A stretch of 64,000 nt of DNA, from positions 105,022 through 169,021 of the forward strand of contig CACXQL010000002.1 of the NCBI GenBank assembly GCA_902769805.1, in the 5' to 3' direction. Below are positions 44,672 to 54,471 of the stretch, one piece after another; the first letter of the stretch is position 1, and every line of letters begins with the position of its first letter. This stretch comes from an uncultured Prevotellaceae bacterium (GTDB lineage: Bacteria > Bacteroidota > Bacteroidia > Bacteroidales > Bacteroidaceae). The notes beneath the pieces are model-generated. The model was not told the DNA's origin, did not search any database, and saw only the letters and a program-made list of their open reading frames with translations. The position numbers and the translations under genes are program-made.

Positions 44672-45271
44672 ATGAAAGAAGAAGAGAAGAATATCCTGGA
44701 AGAGGAAGATATTGAGAACTCCGAGAACTCTGAGAACTCCGAGAACTCCGAGAACTCCGAGAACTCTGAGAACTCCGAGAACTCTGAGAACTCCGAGAAC
44801 TTCGAGAGCTCCGAAGAGAAAGACCCTTTAGAGGCTGCTCAAGAGGAAATCGAGCAACTGAAGACACAGATACTCTATAAGACAGCCGAGTTTGACAACT
44901 ACCGCAAGCGCACCTTGAAGGAGAAGGCTGAACTGATCCTGAATGGTGGTGAGAAGGCTGTATGCGCTATTCTGCCTGTCATTGACGATATGGAGCGCGC
45001 TATCGAAAATGGCGAGAAGACGGAAGACCCCGTTGTACTGCGTGAAGGTATGGAACTCATCTACCAGAAGTTTATGAAGGCATTGGAGAGCTTGGGCGTC
45101 AAGAAGATTGATACGGAGGATGCAGACTTCGACACCGATCTGCACGAGGCTGTCGCAATGGTTCCTGGCATGGGCGATGACAAGAAAGGCAAAGTCATCG
45201 ACTGTCTGCAAACAGGCTATCAGTTGAACGAAAAAGTTATCCGACACGCCAAAGTGGCAGTAGGACAATGA
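44672..45271 (+). CDS. grpE: Nucleotide exchange factor GrpE
   Basis: This 199-residue protein works with DnaK and DnaJ. The N-terminal acidic stretch contains nine ENS triplets encoded by a 9 bp minisatellite. A coiled-coil follows (~60-100, ENLEAAQEEIEQLKTQIL-like), then the conserved DNYRKRTLKEKAELI and the beta domain with ALESLGVKKID and HEAVAMVPG. dnaJ follows by 30 bp. Confidence 0.95.
   Translation: MKEEEKNILEEEDIENSENSENSENSENSENSENSENSENSENFESSEEKDPLEAAQEEIEQLKTQILYKTAEFDNYRKRTLKEKAELILNGGEKAVCAILPVIDDMERAIENGEKTEDPVVLREGMELIYQKFMKALESLGVKKIDTEDADFDTDLHEAVAMVPGMGDDKKGKVIDCLQTGYQLNEKVIRHAKVAVGQ
44714..44812 (+). repeat. 9 bp minisatellite in grpE
   Basis: Nine units of GAGAACTCC/T (Glu-Asn-Ser) and two degenerate units (GAGAACTTC, GAGAGCTCC). 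The 9 bp period keeps the reading frame whatever the copy number. Confidence 0.9.
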
Positions 45272-45301
45272 AAAACGAAAAGATATAATTGATAATTATA
45301 T

Positions 45302-46459
45302 ATGGCACAAAAAAGAGACTACTATGAGGTGCTTGGCGTTGACAAGAACGCTACCGAAGACCAGATAAAGAAGGCGTACCGCACCATCGCCATCAAATAC
45401 CACCCTGATCGTAATCCCGGCAATAAGGAAGCCGAGGAGAAGTTCAAGGAGGCTGCCGAGGCATACGACGTATTGCACGACCCACAGAAACGTCAGCAAT
45501 ACGACCAGTTTGGATTCAACGGTCCTGCTGGTGGCGGCTTCGGTGGGTTCAGTGCATCCAGCATGAACATGGATGATATCTTCTCGATGTTTGGAGATAT
45601 CTTCGGCGGTCATGCAGGCTTTGGCGGCTTCGGTGGCAGTACGCGTCGCGGTCCTCAGCAACATCGTGGTACTGACCTTCGTCTGAAAGTGAAGCTCACT
45701 TTGGAGGAGATTGCGACAGGTGTCACCAAGAAGTTCAAGGTACGTAAGGATGTGCCCTGCTCACACTGTCACGGTACTGGTGCTGAAGACGGCAGCGGTA
45801 CAGAGAACTGTCAGACATGCCATGGTAGCGGAGTCATCACGCATACCACCCAGAGTATCTTCGGTATGATGCAGACACAAGGAACTTGTCCTACCTGCGG
45901 AGGTACGGGACGTGTCATCAAGAATAAGTGTCATCAGTGTGGCGGCACAGGTGTCGAGAAAGGCGAGGAAGTGGTAGAGATCAAGATACCCGCCGGTGTT
46001 GCTGAAGGGATGATTATCAATGTTCCAGGCAAAGGTAATGCAGGACATAACAAGGGTATCAATGGAGATATCCAGGTCTTTGTAGAAGAAATAGAGGACG
46101 AGCGTTTTATCCGTGATGATAGCGACCTCATCTATAACCTCTTATTAGACTTCCCCACAGCTGCTCTTGGAGGTGATGTGGAGATTCCGACCATTCAGGG
46201 AACCAAACTGAGAGTGAAGATGGAACCAGGTACCCAGCCAGGTAAGACACTTCGCCTGAGAGGCAAGGGACTGCCTGCCGTACAAGGATATGGAAGAGGC
46301 AACGGTGACTTAGTGGTCAACGTCAGCGTCTATGTACCAAAGACTTTAAGTCGTGAGGAGAAAGAAGCCCTTGAAAGATTCAAGCATAGCGATAACTTCC
46401 AAGGCGATGCTGCTACTAAACGCTCCATCTTCCAACGCTTCAAGAACTACTTCAGTTAG
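45302..46459 (+). CDS. dnaJ: Chaperone DnaJ (Hsp40)
   Basis: This 385-residue co-chaperone has the J domain (1-72, with HPD in YHPDRNPG) and a G/F-rich region (~75-120). The zinc-finger domain has four CxxCxGxG motifs ([32 protein letters not shown]), and the C-terminal substrate-binding domain follows. It stimulates DnaK ATPase activity. Confidence 0.97.
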   Translation: MAQKRDYYEVLGVDKNATEDQIKKAYRTIAIKYHPDRNPGNKEAEEKFKEAAEAYDVLHDPQKRQQYDQFGFNGPAGGGFGGFSASSMNMDDIFSMFGDIFGGHAGFGGFGGSTRRGPQQHRGTDLRLKVKLTLEEIATGVTKKFKVRKDVPCSHCHGTGAEDGSGTENCQTCHGSGVITHTTQSIFGMMQTQGTCPTCGGTGRVIKNKCHQCGGTGVEKGEEVVEIKIPAGVAEGMIINVPGKGNAGHNKGINGDIQVFVEEIEDERFIRDDSDLIYNLLLDFPTAALGGDVEIPTIQGTKLRVKMEPGTQPGKTLRLRGKGLPAVQGYGRGNGDLVVNVSVYVPKTLSREEKEALERFKHSDNFQGDAATKRSIFQRFKNYFS

Positions 46460-46500
46460 CCGTTATCACGTAATCACGATATAATGTCATTACGCTTTCT

Positions 46501-47796
46501 ATGAATTACCAAGAGACCTGCGAGTATCTCTACCACCAGATGCCAATGTTTGAGCGACAAGGTGCGTCTGGCTATAAGGAAGGGTTAAGTAACACGCATG
46601 CTCTTGATGAACATTTCGGACATCCCCATCAGCAATTTGCTACTATTCATGTAGGAGGCACCAACGGAAAAGGTTCGGTGTCACATACTCTTGCTGCCAT
46701 CTTACAGCAATGCGGCTATACCGTAGGACTTTATACCTCACCACATCTGGTAGACTTCAGGGAACGCATCCGTATTAACGGAGAGATGATTCCTGAAGAA
46801 TATGTCGTCGATTTCGTAGAGAAAGAACGCAGTTTCTTCGAGCCATTATCTCCATCCTTCTTTGAAGTAACAACGGCAATGGCATTCAAATACTTTGCCG
46901 ACAAGAAGATAGATATTGCCGTCATCGAGGTAGGACTGGGGGGAAGGTTGGATTGTACGAACATCATCACCCCACTCGTCTCCGTCATTACCAATATCAG
47001 TTTCGACCATACACAGTTCTTAGGTGACACTCTTGCCAAGATTGCCTCAGAGAAGGCTGGTATTATTAAAAAAGGTGTACCTGTCGTCATTGGTGAGACT
47101 CACGAGGAGACACGTCCTGTCTTCGAGGCAAAAGCCACTGAAGAAGGAAGCAAGATCGTGTTTGCAGACGACAAGCCAGAAATCAAGGATGCCACTCCCA
47201 TAGCGAACGGTATGATGCATTATGTCACCAAGCACTGGGGAGCACTGGACGGAGACTTAGGAGGCATCTACCAGGAAAAGAACCTCAACACGGTATTTGC
47301 TGTTATCAATGTCCTGATGAAAAAAGGTTGCCTGACAAAAGATACACTCACTAAAGAACTGGCTGACGCATTAAGTAGTGTATGCAGGCTGACAGGACTC
47401 ACAGGACGATGGCAGGTTGTCAGCAGTTCTCCGTATGTTGTCTGTGACACAGGACATAATGTAGGAGGATGGAACTATATCAGCCAACAACTACGACAGG
47501 TGTCTTGTCAGCAGATGCATATTGTTTTCGGTATGGTTGACGATAAGGATATCAACCATGTACTCGACATGCTTCCTAAGGATGCCATTTTCTATTTTAC
47601 CCAAGCAAACACCAAACGTGCCATCAACGGCACCGTTGTCCAGACTTTAGCAGCAGAGCACGGACTTAAAGGAACGTGTTATCCGTCTGTCTACGAGGCA
47701 TATAAAGCCGCCCGACAGGCTGCCACCCCCAAAGATTTCATCTTCATTGGCGGTAGCAGTTATCTGGTCGGCGACTTCCTGAAAAACTGCATTTAG
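46501..47796 (+). CDS. folC: Bifunctional dihydrofolate/folylpolyglutamate synthase
   Basis: This 431-residue Mur-ligase-type enzyme adds glutamate to folates. It has the P-loop GGTNGKGSVSHTLA (~52), VGLGGRLDCTNI and FDHTQFLG. A later CDTGHNVGGWNYI region is the typical DxxHN-like motif (here GHNVGG). Length is normal. Confidence 0.94.
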   Translation: MNYQETCEYLYHQMPMFERQGASGYKEGLSNTHALDEHFGHPHQQFATIHVGGTNGKGSVSHTLAAILQQCGYTVGLYTSPHLVDFRERIRINGEMIPEEYVVDFVEKERSFFEPLSPSFFEVTTAMAFKYFADKKIDIAVIEVGLGGRLDCTNIITPLVSVITNISFDHTQFLGDTLAKIASEKAGIIKKGVPVVIGETHEETRPVFEAKATEEGSKIVFADDKPEIKDATPIANGMMHYVTKHWGALDGDLGGIYQEKNLNTVFAVINVLMKKGCLTKDTLTKELADALSSVCRLTGLTGRWQVVSSSPYVVCDTGHNVGGWNYISQQLRQVSCQQMHIVFGMVDDKDINHVLDMLPKDAIFYFTQANTKRAINGTVVQTLAAEHGLKGTCYPSVYEAYKAARQAATPKDFIFIGGSSYLVGDFLKNCI

Positions 47797-47888
47797 TTGT
47801 TTTTAACACTCCTGTAAACGTTTTTTTCCACGTTTCCTTTGCTATTCTCGTTTTTTTCCAGGCCACGATTAATGGTAAGAAAACTGAT

Positions 47889-48896
47889 TTGTACATTCTG
47901 CGTAACCGTAAAGGCTACGAAGTGGCTATTTCTAACTATGGCGGAGCTATCTGTGCTATTATGGTACCCGACAAAGATGGGAAAGTAGGTAACGTCATCC
48001 AGGGACATGGAAGCATTAAACAGCTCACCAGTGGCAAGGAGCCTTATCTCTCCACCCTGATTGGACGCTGGGGAAACCGCATCTGCAAAGGACAGTTCAC
48101 ATTAAACGGCAAGGATTACCAACTGGCTCTCAATGACGGTCCTAACCACCTGCACGGCGGTTCAGTAGGTTTCAACGCCAAAGTATGGGATGCCCGTCAG
48201 ATGGGTCCTCGCTCATTGGCATTGCATCGTGTATCTTCCTATGGTGAGGAAGGTTTTACTGGTGAACTGGATGTAACGGTAGAGTTTACCTTTACTGACG
48301 AGAACGAGTTGGTTATCGAATATCTTGCTACCACTAACAAGAAGACTATCGTCAACTTGACACATCACGCCTTCTTTAGTCTGGCAGGCACAGCAGATCC
48401 TACTCCAACGATTGAGGATCAGATTTGCGAGATTAACGCAGACTTCTATCTTCCTACAGACGACACAGCTATTCCCACTGGTGAAATCCTGAAGGTGGAA
48501 GGCACTCCGTTCGATTTCCGCACTCCGAAACCTTTCGGTAAGGATATCAACGCTGACCATGAGCAGATTAAGTTCGGTAAGGGTTTCGACCATAACTATG
48601 TGCTGAATAAGAAAGAAGAGGGTGAATTAAGCTTTGCTGCTAAGGTAACAGAACCGAAGAGTGGACGTACCATGGAAGTCTATACAACAGAGCCCGGTAT
48701 GCAACTCTATACTGCCAATTATGCCAGTGGCTATAAAGGTGCCAATGGTTGCACATTCCCCTACCGCTCCGCAGTATGCTTCGAGGCTCAGCACTTCCCC
48801 GATTCACCTAATCGTCCATACTTCCCCAGCGTCGTACTGAATCCTGGTGAGCGTTACAAGCAGAAGACGATTTATAAGTTCGGCGTTGCAAAGTAA
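47889..48896 (+). CDS. galM: Aldose 1-epimerase (galactose mutarotase), N-terminus uncertain
   Basis: This protein of at least 335 residues interconverts alpha and beta sugars. It shows NDGPNHLHGGSVGF (catalytic His), VNLTHHAFFSLAG, GFDHNYVLN and FEAQHFPDSPN. Homologues begin ~20 residues earlier. The frame upstream of the TTG at 47889 reads FFQATINGKKTDLYILRN, which fits the family, but no ATG, GTG or TTG precedes it in frame before folC. The start codon appears to be lost or replaced, and a repeated CGTTTTTTTCCA string (47820 and 47850) marks the damaged stretch. Translation may begin at the TTG. Confidence 0.8.
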   Translation: MYILRNRKGYEVAISNYGGAICAIMVPDKDGKVGNVIQGHGSIKQLTSGKEPYLSTLIGRWGNRICKGQFTLNGKDYQLALNDGPNHLHGGSVGFNAKVWDARQMGPRSLALHRVSSYGEEGFTGELDVTVEFTFTDENELVIEYLATTNKKTIVNLTHHAFFSLAGTADPTPTIEDQICEINADFYLPTDDTAIPTGEILKVEGTPFDFRTPKPFGKDINADHEQIKFGKGFDHNYVLNKKEEGELSFAAKVTEPKSGRTMEVYTTEPGMQLYTANYASGYKGANGCTFPYRSAVCFEAQHFPDSPNRPYFPSVVLNPGERYKQKTIYKFGVAK

Positions 48897-48923
48897 CAAA
48901 ACACAGAAATAAAGTTAGACAAT

Positions 48924-50201
48924 ATGACTGAAACAAAGAACAATGGTAAACTGATTGCCATTATCACCATGTGTTTCATCTTCGCGATGATTAGTTTTGT
49001 AACGAACATGGGTGCACCGTTTGGCAACATTTGGGGATTTGAGTACCCTTTTGCCAAAGCATGGGGTAACTTGATGAATTTTGCCGCCTACCTCTTTATG
49101 GGTATTCCGGCAGGAAAGATGCTTGTCAAATACGGTTACAAGAAGACTGCGCTGACGGCACTGATTGTAGGTATCATAGGTCTGGTGTTCCAGTATCTCT
49201 CAAGCCTAGCCGGTGCAGGCACATACGTCTTCACATATGATAGCATCCCTGTGGCCCTCAATCTGATTATCTACTTGCTAGGCGCCTTCATCTGCGGTTT
49301 CTGTGTCTGCATGCTGAACACCGTGGTGAATCCGATGTTGAACCTCCTCGGAGGCGGTGGAAACAAGGGTAACCAGTTAATCCAAATTGGCGGTACGATG
49401 AACTCACTCACAGGTACATTGACTCCGCTGCTGGCAGGAATCCTCGTAGGTACCGTCACCAAGGATACCAGTATGAGTGATGTAGCTCCCCTGCTTTTCA
49501 TCGGTATGGCTGTCTTCGCCATCTCGTTTGTTATCATCAGCCGCGTCTCCATTCCCGAACCTACGCTTGGAAAGGTTCAGCCCAAATACGAACGCAGTCC
49601 ATTGGCCTTCCGCCATTGTGTCCTCGGTGTGATTGCCATTTTCTTCTATGTGGGTATCGAGATTGGTATTCCTATGGAGTTGAACTTCTACGTGACTGAT
49701 CTTGGTTTTGAGGGTGCAGCAGCCGTCGGTGGCACACTGGCAGCAGCCTACTGGCTCCTGATGATGATAGGACGTGCTTGTTCCAGTGCCATCTCAGGTA
49801 AGGTTTCCACGAAGTTGCAGCTTTCTACAGTAAGTGCTATTGCTATTGCATTGCTGATCATTGCCATCTTTATGCCAGAGAGTATCACTATCAGTTTCAA
49901 TGGACATGATGTGCCGGCTAAAAGTTTTATCATCCCTGCATGTGGTCTTTGTACCTCTATCATGTGGGGTGGCATCTTTAACCTCTCTGTGGAAGGACTC
50001 GGAAAGTATACAGAGGCTGCTTCCGGCATCTTTATGACGATGGTTGTCGGTGGTGGTATCATGCCACTAATCCAGGAAACCATTGCCAATTCTGTAGGTC
50101 CGATTCTCAGTTACTGGCTGGTCATTGCCATGTTGGCATACATCCTTTTCTATGCACTCGTAGGCTGCAAGAATGTGAATACAGACATCAAGGTAGACTA
50201 G
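48924..50201 (+). CDS. Sugar MFS transporter
   Basis: This 425-residue protein has about 12 transmembrane helices and lies between galM and galK, which suggests galactose or glucose uptake. The order (KLIAIITMCFIFAMISFVTNMGAPFGNIW and later GVEIGIPMELNFY, with GIFMTMVVGGGIMPLIQE) resembles the FucP/GluP sugar group. The substrate is inferred from the neighbours. Confidence 0.85.
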   Translation: MTETKNNGKLIAIITMCFIFAMISFVTNMGAPFGNIWGFEYPFAKAWGNLMNFAAYLFMGIPAGKMLVKYGYKKTALTALIVGIIGLVFQYLSSLAGAGTYVFTYDSIPVALNLIIYLLGAFICGFCVCMLNTVVNPMLNLLGGGGNKGNQLIQIGGTMNSLTGTLTPLLAGILVGTVTKDTSMSDVAPLLFIGMAVFAISFVIISRVSIPEPTLGKVQPKYERSPLAFRHCVLGVIAIFFYVGIEIGIPMELNFYVTDLGFEGAAAVGGTLAAAYWLLMMIGRACSSAISGKVSTKLQLSTVSAIAIALLIIAIFMPESITISFNGHDVPAKSFIIPACGLCTSIMWGGIFNLSVEGLGKYTEAASGIFMTMVVGGGIMPLIQETIANSVGPILSYWLVIAMLAYILFYALVGCKNVNTDIKVD

Positions 50202-50223
50202 ATTGTCAAATTTTAATTTAACA

Positions 50224-51390
50224 ATGATGGATATTGAATTTGTAAGAAGTCGCTTTATCAAGCATTTTGATGGAAAGACTGGTAATGTATATGCGTCCCC
50301 TGGTCGTATTAACTTGATTGGTGAGCATACCGATTATAACGGAGGCTTTGTATTTCCTGGTGCCGTAGATAAAGGTATCATGGCAGAGATGCGAGCCAAT
50401 GGTACAGAAGATACTGTCATGGCATACGCTATCGACCTTAAAGACCGCGTGGACTTTAAGTTATCTGACCCGAATGGCCCCAAGGCCTCATGGGCACGCT
50501 ACATCTATGGTATCTCTTTGGAAATGAAGAAATTGGGAGTACCCGTAAAAGGATATAATATTGCCTTTGCCGGTGATGTTCCCCTTGGCGCAGGTATGTC
50601 ATCCTCTGCCGCGATGGAGAGTTGTTTTGCCTGCGGTCTGAATGATATCTTTGGTGAGAATAAGGTGTCTCAATGGGACATGGTTCTTGCAGGACAGGCT
50701 ACAGAGCACAACTATTGCGGTGTGAACTGTGGCATCATGGATCAGTTTGCCAGTGTCTTTGGTAAGGCAGGGTGTCTGATGCGCCTTGACTGCCGATCCC
50801 GTGAGTTTGAGTATTTCCCTTTCAAACCCGATGGCTATCGACTGGTATTACTTGACAGCGTAGTGAAACATCAGTTGGCTGGTTCTCCCTACAATGACCG
50901 CCGTAACTCTTGTGAAAACGTAGTAAAGCATATTCAGGCAAAACATCCGGAAGGTAAGTTCGAAACATTGCGTGACTGTACGTGGGAACAGCTTGATGAA
51001 GTGCGTGCTGAAGTTGGAGAAGAAGACTACAAGCGTGCCAAGTTCGTACTAGGAGAGAAAGACCGTGTATTAGCAGTCTGTGACGCACTCGTTGAAGGTG
51101 ACTACGAAAAAGTCGGCGAGATGATGTACAAGACTCATGAGGGATTGTCAAAAGACTATGAGGTTTCATGTGAGGAACTTGATTTCCTGAATGACATCGC
51201 AAAGGAAAACAATGTCACAGGCTCTCGTATCATGGGTGGTGGTTTTGGTGGTTGTACCATCAACCTCGTCCGTAATGATCTCTATGCAAAGTTCATTGCA
51301 GATGCCAAACAGAAGTTCAATACGAAGTATGGTCACGAACCAAAAGTCTATGATGTAGTCATCGGTGACGGTTCAAGAAAGATCTGCTAA
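50224..51390 (+). CDS. galK: Galactokinase
   Basis: This 388-residue GHMP kinase phosphorylates galactose at C1. It shows the galactokinase signature GRINLIGEHTDYNGGFVFP (~27-45), PLGAGMSSSAAMES (ATP site) and GSRIMGGGFGGCTINLV. Starts at ATG 50224 or 50227 are equally likely; the upstream TTG is not supported by the family. Confidence 0.95.
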   Translation: MMDIEFVRSRFIKHFDGKTGNVYASPGRINLIGEHTDYNGGFVFPGAVDKGIMAEMRANGTEDTVMAYAIDLKDRVDFKLSDPNGPKASWARYIYGISLEMKKLGVPVKGYNIAFAGDVPLGAGMSSSAAMESCFACGLNDIFGENKVSQWDMVLAGQATEHNYCGVNCGIMDQFASVFGKAGCLMRLDCRSREFEYFPFKPDGYRLVLLDSVVKHQLAGSPYNDRRNSCENVVKHIQAKHPEGKFETLRDCTWEQLDEVRAEVGEEDYKRAKFVLGEKDRVLAVCDALVEGDYEKVGEMMYKTHEGLSKDYEVSCEELDFLNDIAKENNVTGSRIMGGGFGGCTINLVRNDLYAKFIADAKQKFNTKYGHEPKVYDVVIGDGSRKIC

Positions 51391-51425
51391 GAGCACCCTG
51401 TTTCGCATAATAAAAGTTAAATACG

Positions 51426-51465
51426 CAGTCTAAAGTGTGAAAATAACACTTTAGACTGTTTTTTT
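51426..51465 (+). terminator. Intrinsic terminator after galK
   Basis: CAGTCTAAAGTGT (51426-51438) and ACACTTTAGACTG (51446-51458) form a perfect 13 bp stem, followed by seven T. It separates the galactose group from the arabinose group. Confidence 0.9.
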
Positions 51466-51553
51466 ATTCTTTTTTCCATTGTCATCTCAGAAAATAATTG
51501 TAATTTTACACCCAAATTACTAACATTATATTAATAACTAAAACTTTCAGACA

Positions 51554-52732
51554 ATGAAAATGATGATGAAAACAATGATGGGGTGTGGCATAGCATTGGC
51601 CATATTCTCCGCATGTGGTTCAAAGAGTGAGTCTGCTTTGACCGTTTCCGGACTTGATCCTGTTAAGTTTGACACCGTGATTAACGAGAAGCCTGTCAAG
51701 CTTTACACCTTGAAAAATGCCAATGGCATGGAAGTGTGTATCACCAATTATGGCGGACGTATCGTAAGTCTGGTAGTACCTGACAAGAACGGAAAACCAA
51801 CAGATGTCGTGTTGGGATTTGACAACATCGCCCAATATGCAGACACCCTGAATTCTCCAACAGACTACGGTTCAAGTGTCGGTCGGTATGCTAACCGCAT
51901 TAATATGGGTAAGTTTAAACTTGGCGATCAGGAGTATCAGTTGCGTCAAAACGACAAGCATAACGGGCGCGATCACTGTCTGCACGGCGGAGGTACTACA
52001 GGTTGGATGAACCAGGTATACGACGTAGTAGAAGTGAATGATTCGGTTATCAAGTTACAGATTAAAGCTGCCGATGGAGAAAATGGTTTCCCTGGCAATG
52101 TCGTTGCAACAACCACCTACAAACTGACAGCCGACAACATACTTGACATGGTTTGGGAGGCTACTACTGACAAGCCAACCATCATTAATCAGACAAATCA
52201 CAACTACTATAACCTGAGTGGCGATCTGGAGAATGCAGCATATGATCAGGTACTTTATGTAAATGCTGACAACTTCACTGAGAGCGACGACAGCTATATG
52301 CCTACAGGTAAGATTCTTCCCGTTGAAGGAACACCGATGGACTTCCGTACCCCACATGCAGTAGGTGATTCTATCAAGTCTGAGTACTATCAGATCAAGA
52401 ACGCCCATGGTTATGACCACAACTGGTGTTTGAACACTGCTGGCGACGACACACAGGTTTGTGCCTCACTCTATAGTCCTAAGACTGGTATCTTCATGGA
52501 GATGTACACTAACGAACCCGGTGTACAGGTATATAGCGGTAACTTCCAAGGTGTTGACGGTGAGGAGAATATCGTACGTAAACTGGGTAAGAAGTACCCC
52601 CAGCATGTAAGTGTATGTCTTGAGAGTCAGAAATACCCCGACTCACCTAATCATCCCGAATGGGCAAGTCCTGTAGTGACTCCAGAGAAGCCTTATTACA
52701 GCCATGCTGCCTATAAGTTCTCTATCAAATAA
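51554..52732 (+). CDS. Aldose 1-epimerase, exported lipoprotein
   Basis: This 392-residue protein is a second mutarotase, but it has a lipoprotein signal peptide (lipobox FSAC, Cys near 21) and so acts in the periplasm or at the outer membrane. It shows NGRDHCLHGG, IINQTNHNYYNLSG and GYDHNWCLN with catalytic His and Asp, and LESQKYPDSPNHP. As the first gene of the arabinose group it likely mutarotates sugars before uptake by the next gene. A dyad TGTAA-tt-TTACA (51499-51510) upstream may be a regulator site. Confidence 0.93.
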   Translation: MKMMMKTMMGCGIALAIFSACGSKSESALTVSGLDPVKFDTVINEKPVKLYTLKNANGMEVCITNYGGRIVSLVVPDKNGKPTDVVLGFDNIAQYADTLNSPTDYGSSVGRYANRINMGKFKLGDQEYQLRQNDKHNGRDHCLHGGGTTGWMNQVYDVVEVNDSVIKLQIKAADGENGFPGNVVATTTYKLTADNILDMVWEATTDKPTIINQTNHNYYNLSGDLENAAYDQVLYVNADNFTESDDSYMPTGKILPVEGTPMDFRTPHAVGDSIKSEYYQIKNAHGYDHNWCLNTAGDDTQVCASLYSPKTGIFMEMYTNEPGVQVYSGNFQGVDGEENIVRKLGKKYPQHVSVCLESQKYPDSPNHPEWASPVVTPEKPYYSHAAYKFSIK

Positions 52733-52767
52733 ACAATAAAATTATAACTAGTAAAAAATAAATCAAA

Positions 52768-54465
52768 ATGGCATTATTAGACTGGATTGTCATTGGCGCT
52801 TTCTGCCTTGCGCTGATAGGCATTGTACTTTGGGTCGTTTCACAGAAGAACGACAACTCGGCAGACTATTTCCTTGGTGGTAAAGATGCTACATGGATTG
52901 CAATTGGTGCCTCCATTTTCGCTTCAAACATTGGTTCTGAGCACTTGATTGGATTGGCAGGAGCTGGTGCTTCCTCAGGTATGGCAATGGCTCACTGGGA
53001 GATTCAAGGATGGATGATTCTGATTCTTGGTTGGGTCTTCGTACCCTTCTATACCCGAAGCATGGTATATACCATGCCGGAGTTTCTGGAACGCCGCTTC
53101 AATAAGGAGAGCCGCACCATCCTCTCTGTCATCTCTCTAATCAGTTATGTGTTGACGAAGGTTGCTGTGACTGTATATGCAGGTGGACTCGTATTCCAAC
53201 AGGTATTTGGCATCAAAGAACTATGGGGCATCGATTTCTTCTGGATTGCAGCTATCGGTTTAGTACTTATTACAGCCGCCTACACCATCTTCGGTGGTAT
53301 GAAATCTGTGCTGTACACCAGCGTACTGCAGACACCTATTTTATTATTAGGTTCTCTGATTATCCTTGTATTAGGTTTGAAAGCTCTCGGTAGTTGGGAC
53401 CAAATGTTGCAACTCTGCGACGTGAAACCTAATTATGATGGTGCAACAGGTACGATGATTCACCTAATGCGTTCCAATAGTGATCCACAATACCCATGGC
53501 TTGGTGCTTTGGTAGGCTCTGCCGTTATCGGTTTCTGGTACTGGTGTACAGACCAGTTCATCGTACAGCGTGTATTATCCGGTAAAAACGAGAAAGAGGC
53601 ACGCCGTGGTACTATCTTCGGAGCCTATCTGAAACTGTTGCCTGTATTCCTGTTCTTGATTCCTGGTATGATAGCATTTGCTTTACACCAGAAGTACTTG
53701 GCAGCAGGTGGCGAGGGATTCCTGCCTATGCTGGCAAACGGCAATCCCAATGCTGACGCAGCTTTCCCCACCCTTGTGGCAAAGATTCTGCCTGCAGGTG
53801 TGAAAGGTCTGGTTGTCTGTGGTATCCTTGCAGCTCTGATGTCATCACTTGCATCCCTGTTCAACTCGTCGGCAATGCTCTTCACCATCGACTTCTGGAA
53901 ACGCCTGAAACCTAACACCTCTGAGAAGAGCCTTGTACGCATCGGACAGACTGCCACTGTAGTGATTGTTATCCTCGGCATCCTATGGATTCCTATCATG
54001 CGTTCGGTAGGTGACGTGCTCTACACATACTTACAGGATGTTCAGTCAGTACTGGCTCCCGGTATTGCCGCAACCTTCCTGTTGGGTATTACCTGGAAGC
54101 GTGCCTCTGCCAAGGGTGGTATGTGGGGATTGCTCTCTGGTATCATCATCGGTCTGACCCGTCTGGGTGCCAAAGTATACTACAGCAATGTCACAGACGC
54201 TACAGACAGTTGGTTCAAGGCTGTTTTCTACGACTTCAACTGGTTGTTCTTCTGCGGTGTCATGCTGATAGTTTGCTGTCTCGTTGTCATCATCGTATCA
54301 CTCTTCACTGAAGCTCCTAGTGAGCAGAAGATTCAGGGATTGGTATTCGGAACCTCTACACCAGAGCAGATTGAGGCTACCCGGCAGAGCTGGAATCACT
54401 GGGATATCATTCATACGGTCATCATCCTCGGTTTCACCGTAGCATTCTATATCTACTTCTGGTAA
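52768..54465 (+). CDS. Sodium:solute symporter, probable arabinose transporter
   Basis: This 565-residue protein of the SSS family has ~14 membrane segments. It shows GASIFASNIGSEHLIGLAGAGASSG (family signature region), TMPEFLERRFNKESR and LFNSSAMLFTIDFW. It stands directly before araR, as in the arabinose locus of Bacteroides, where the homologous symporter is called AraP. Substrate inferred from that context. Confidence 0.88.
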   Translation: MALLDWIVIGAFCLALIGIVLWVVSQKNDNSADYFLGGKDATWIAIGASIFASNIGSEHLIGLAGAGASSGMAMAHWEIQGWMILILGWVFVPFYTRSMVYTMPEFLERRFNKESRTILSVISLISYVLTKVAVTVYAGGLVFQQVFGIKELWGIDFFWIAAIGLVLITAAYTIFGGMKSVLYTSVLQTPILLLGSLIILVLGLKALGSWDQMLQLCDVKPNYDGATGTMIHLMRSNSDPQYPWLGALVGSAVIGFWYWCTDQFIVQRVLSGKNEKEARRGTIFGAYLKLLPVFLFLIPGMIAFALHQKYLAAGGEGFLPMLANGNPNADAAFPTLVAKILPAGVKGLVVCGILAALMSSLASLFNSSAMLFTIDFWKRLKPNTSEKSLVRIGQTATVVIVILGILWIPIMRSVGDVLYTYLQDVQSVLAPGIAATFLLGITWKRASAKGGMWGLLSGIIIGLTRLGAKVYYSNVTDATDSWFKAVFYDFNWLFFCGVMLIVCCLVVIIVSLFTEAPSEQKIQGLVFGTSTPEQIEATRQSWNHWDIIHTVIILGFTVAFYIYFW

Positions 54466-54471
54466 ACAGAA

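Noticed and set aside
44670-44867. Ser/Gln/Arg-rich protein on the minus strand
   Set aside because: It is the antisense reading of the grpE minisatellite; a 9 bp repeat keeps all frames open.
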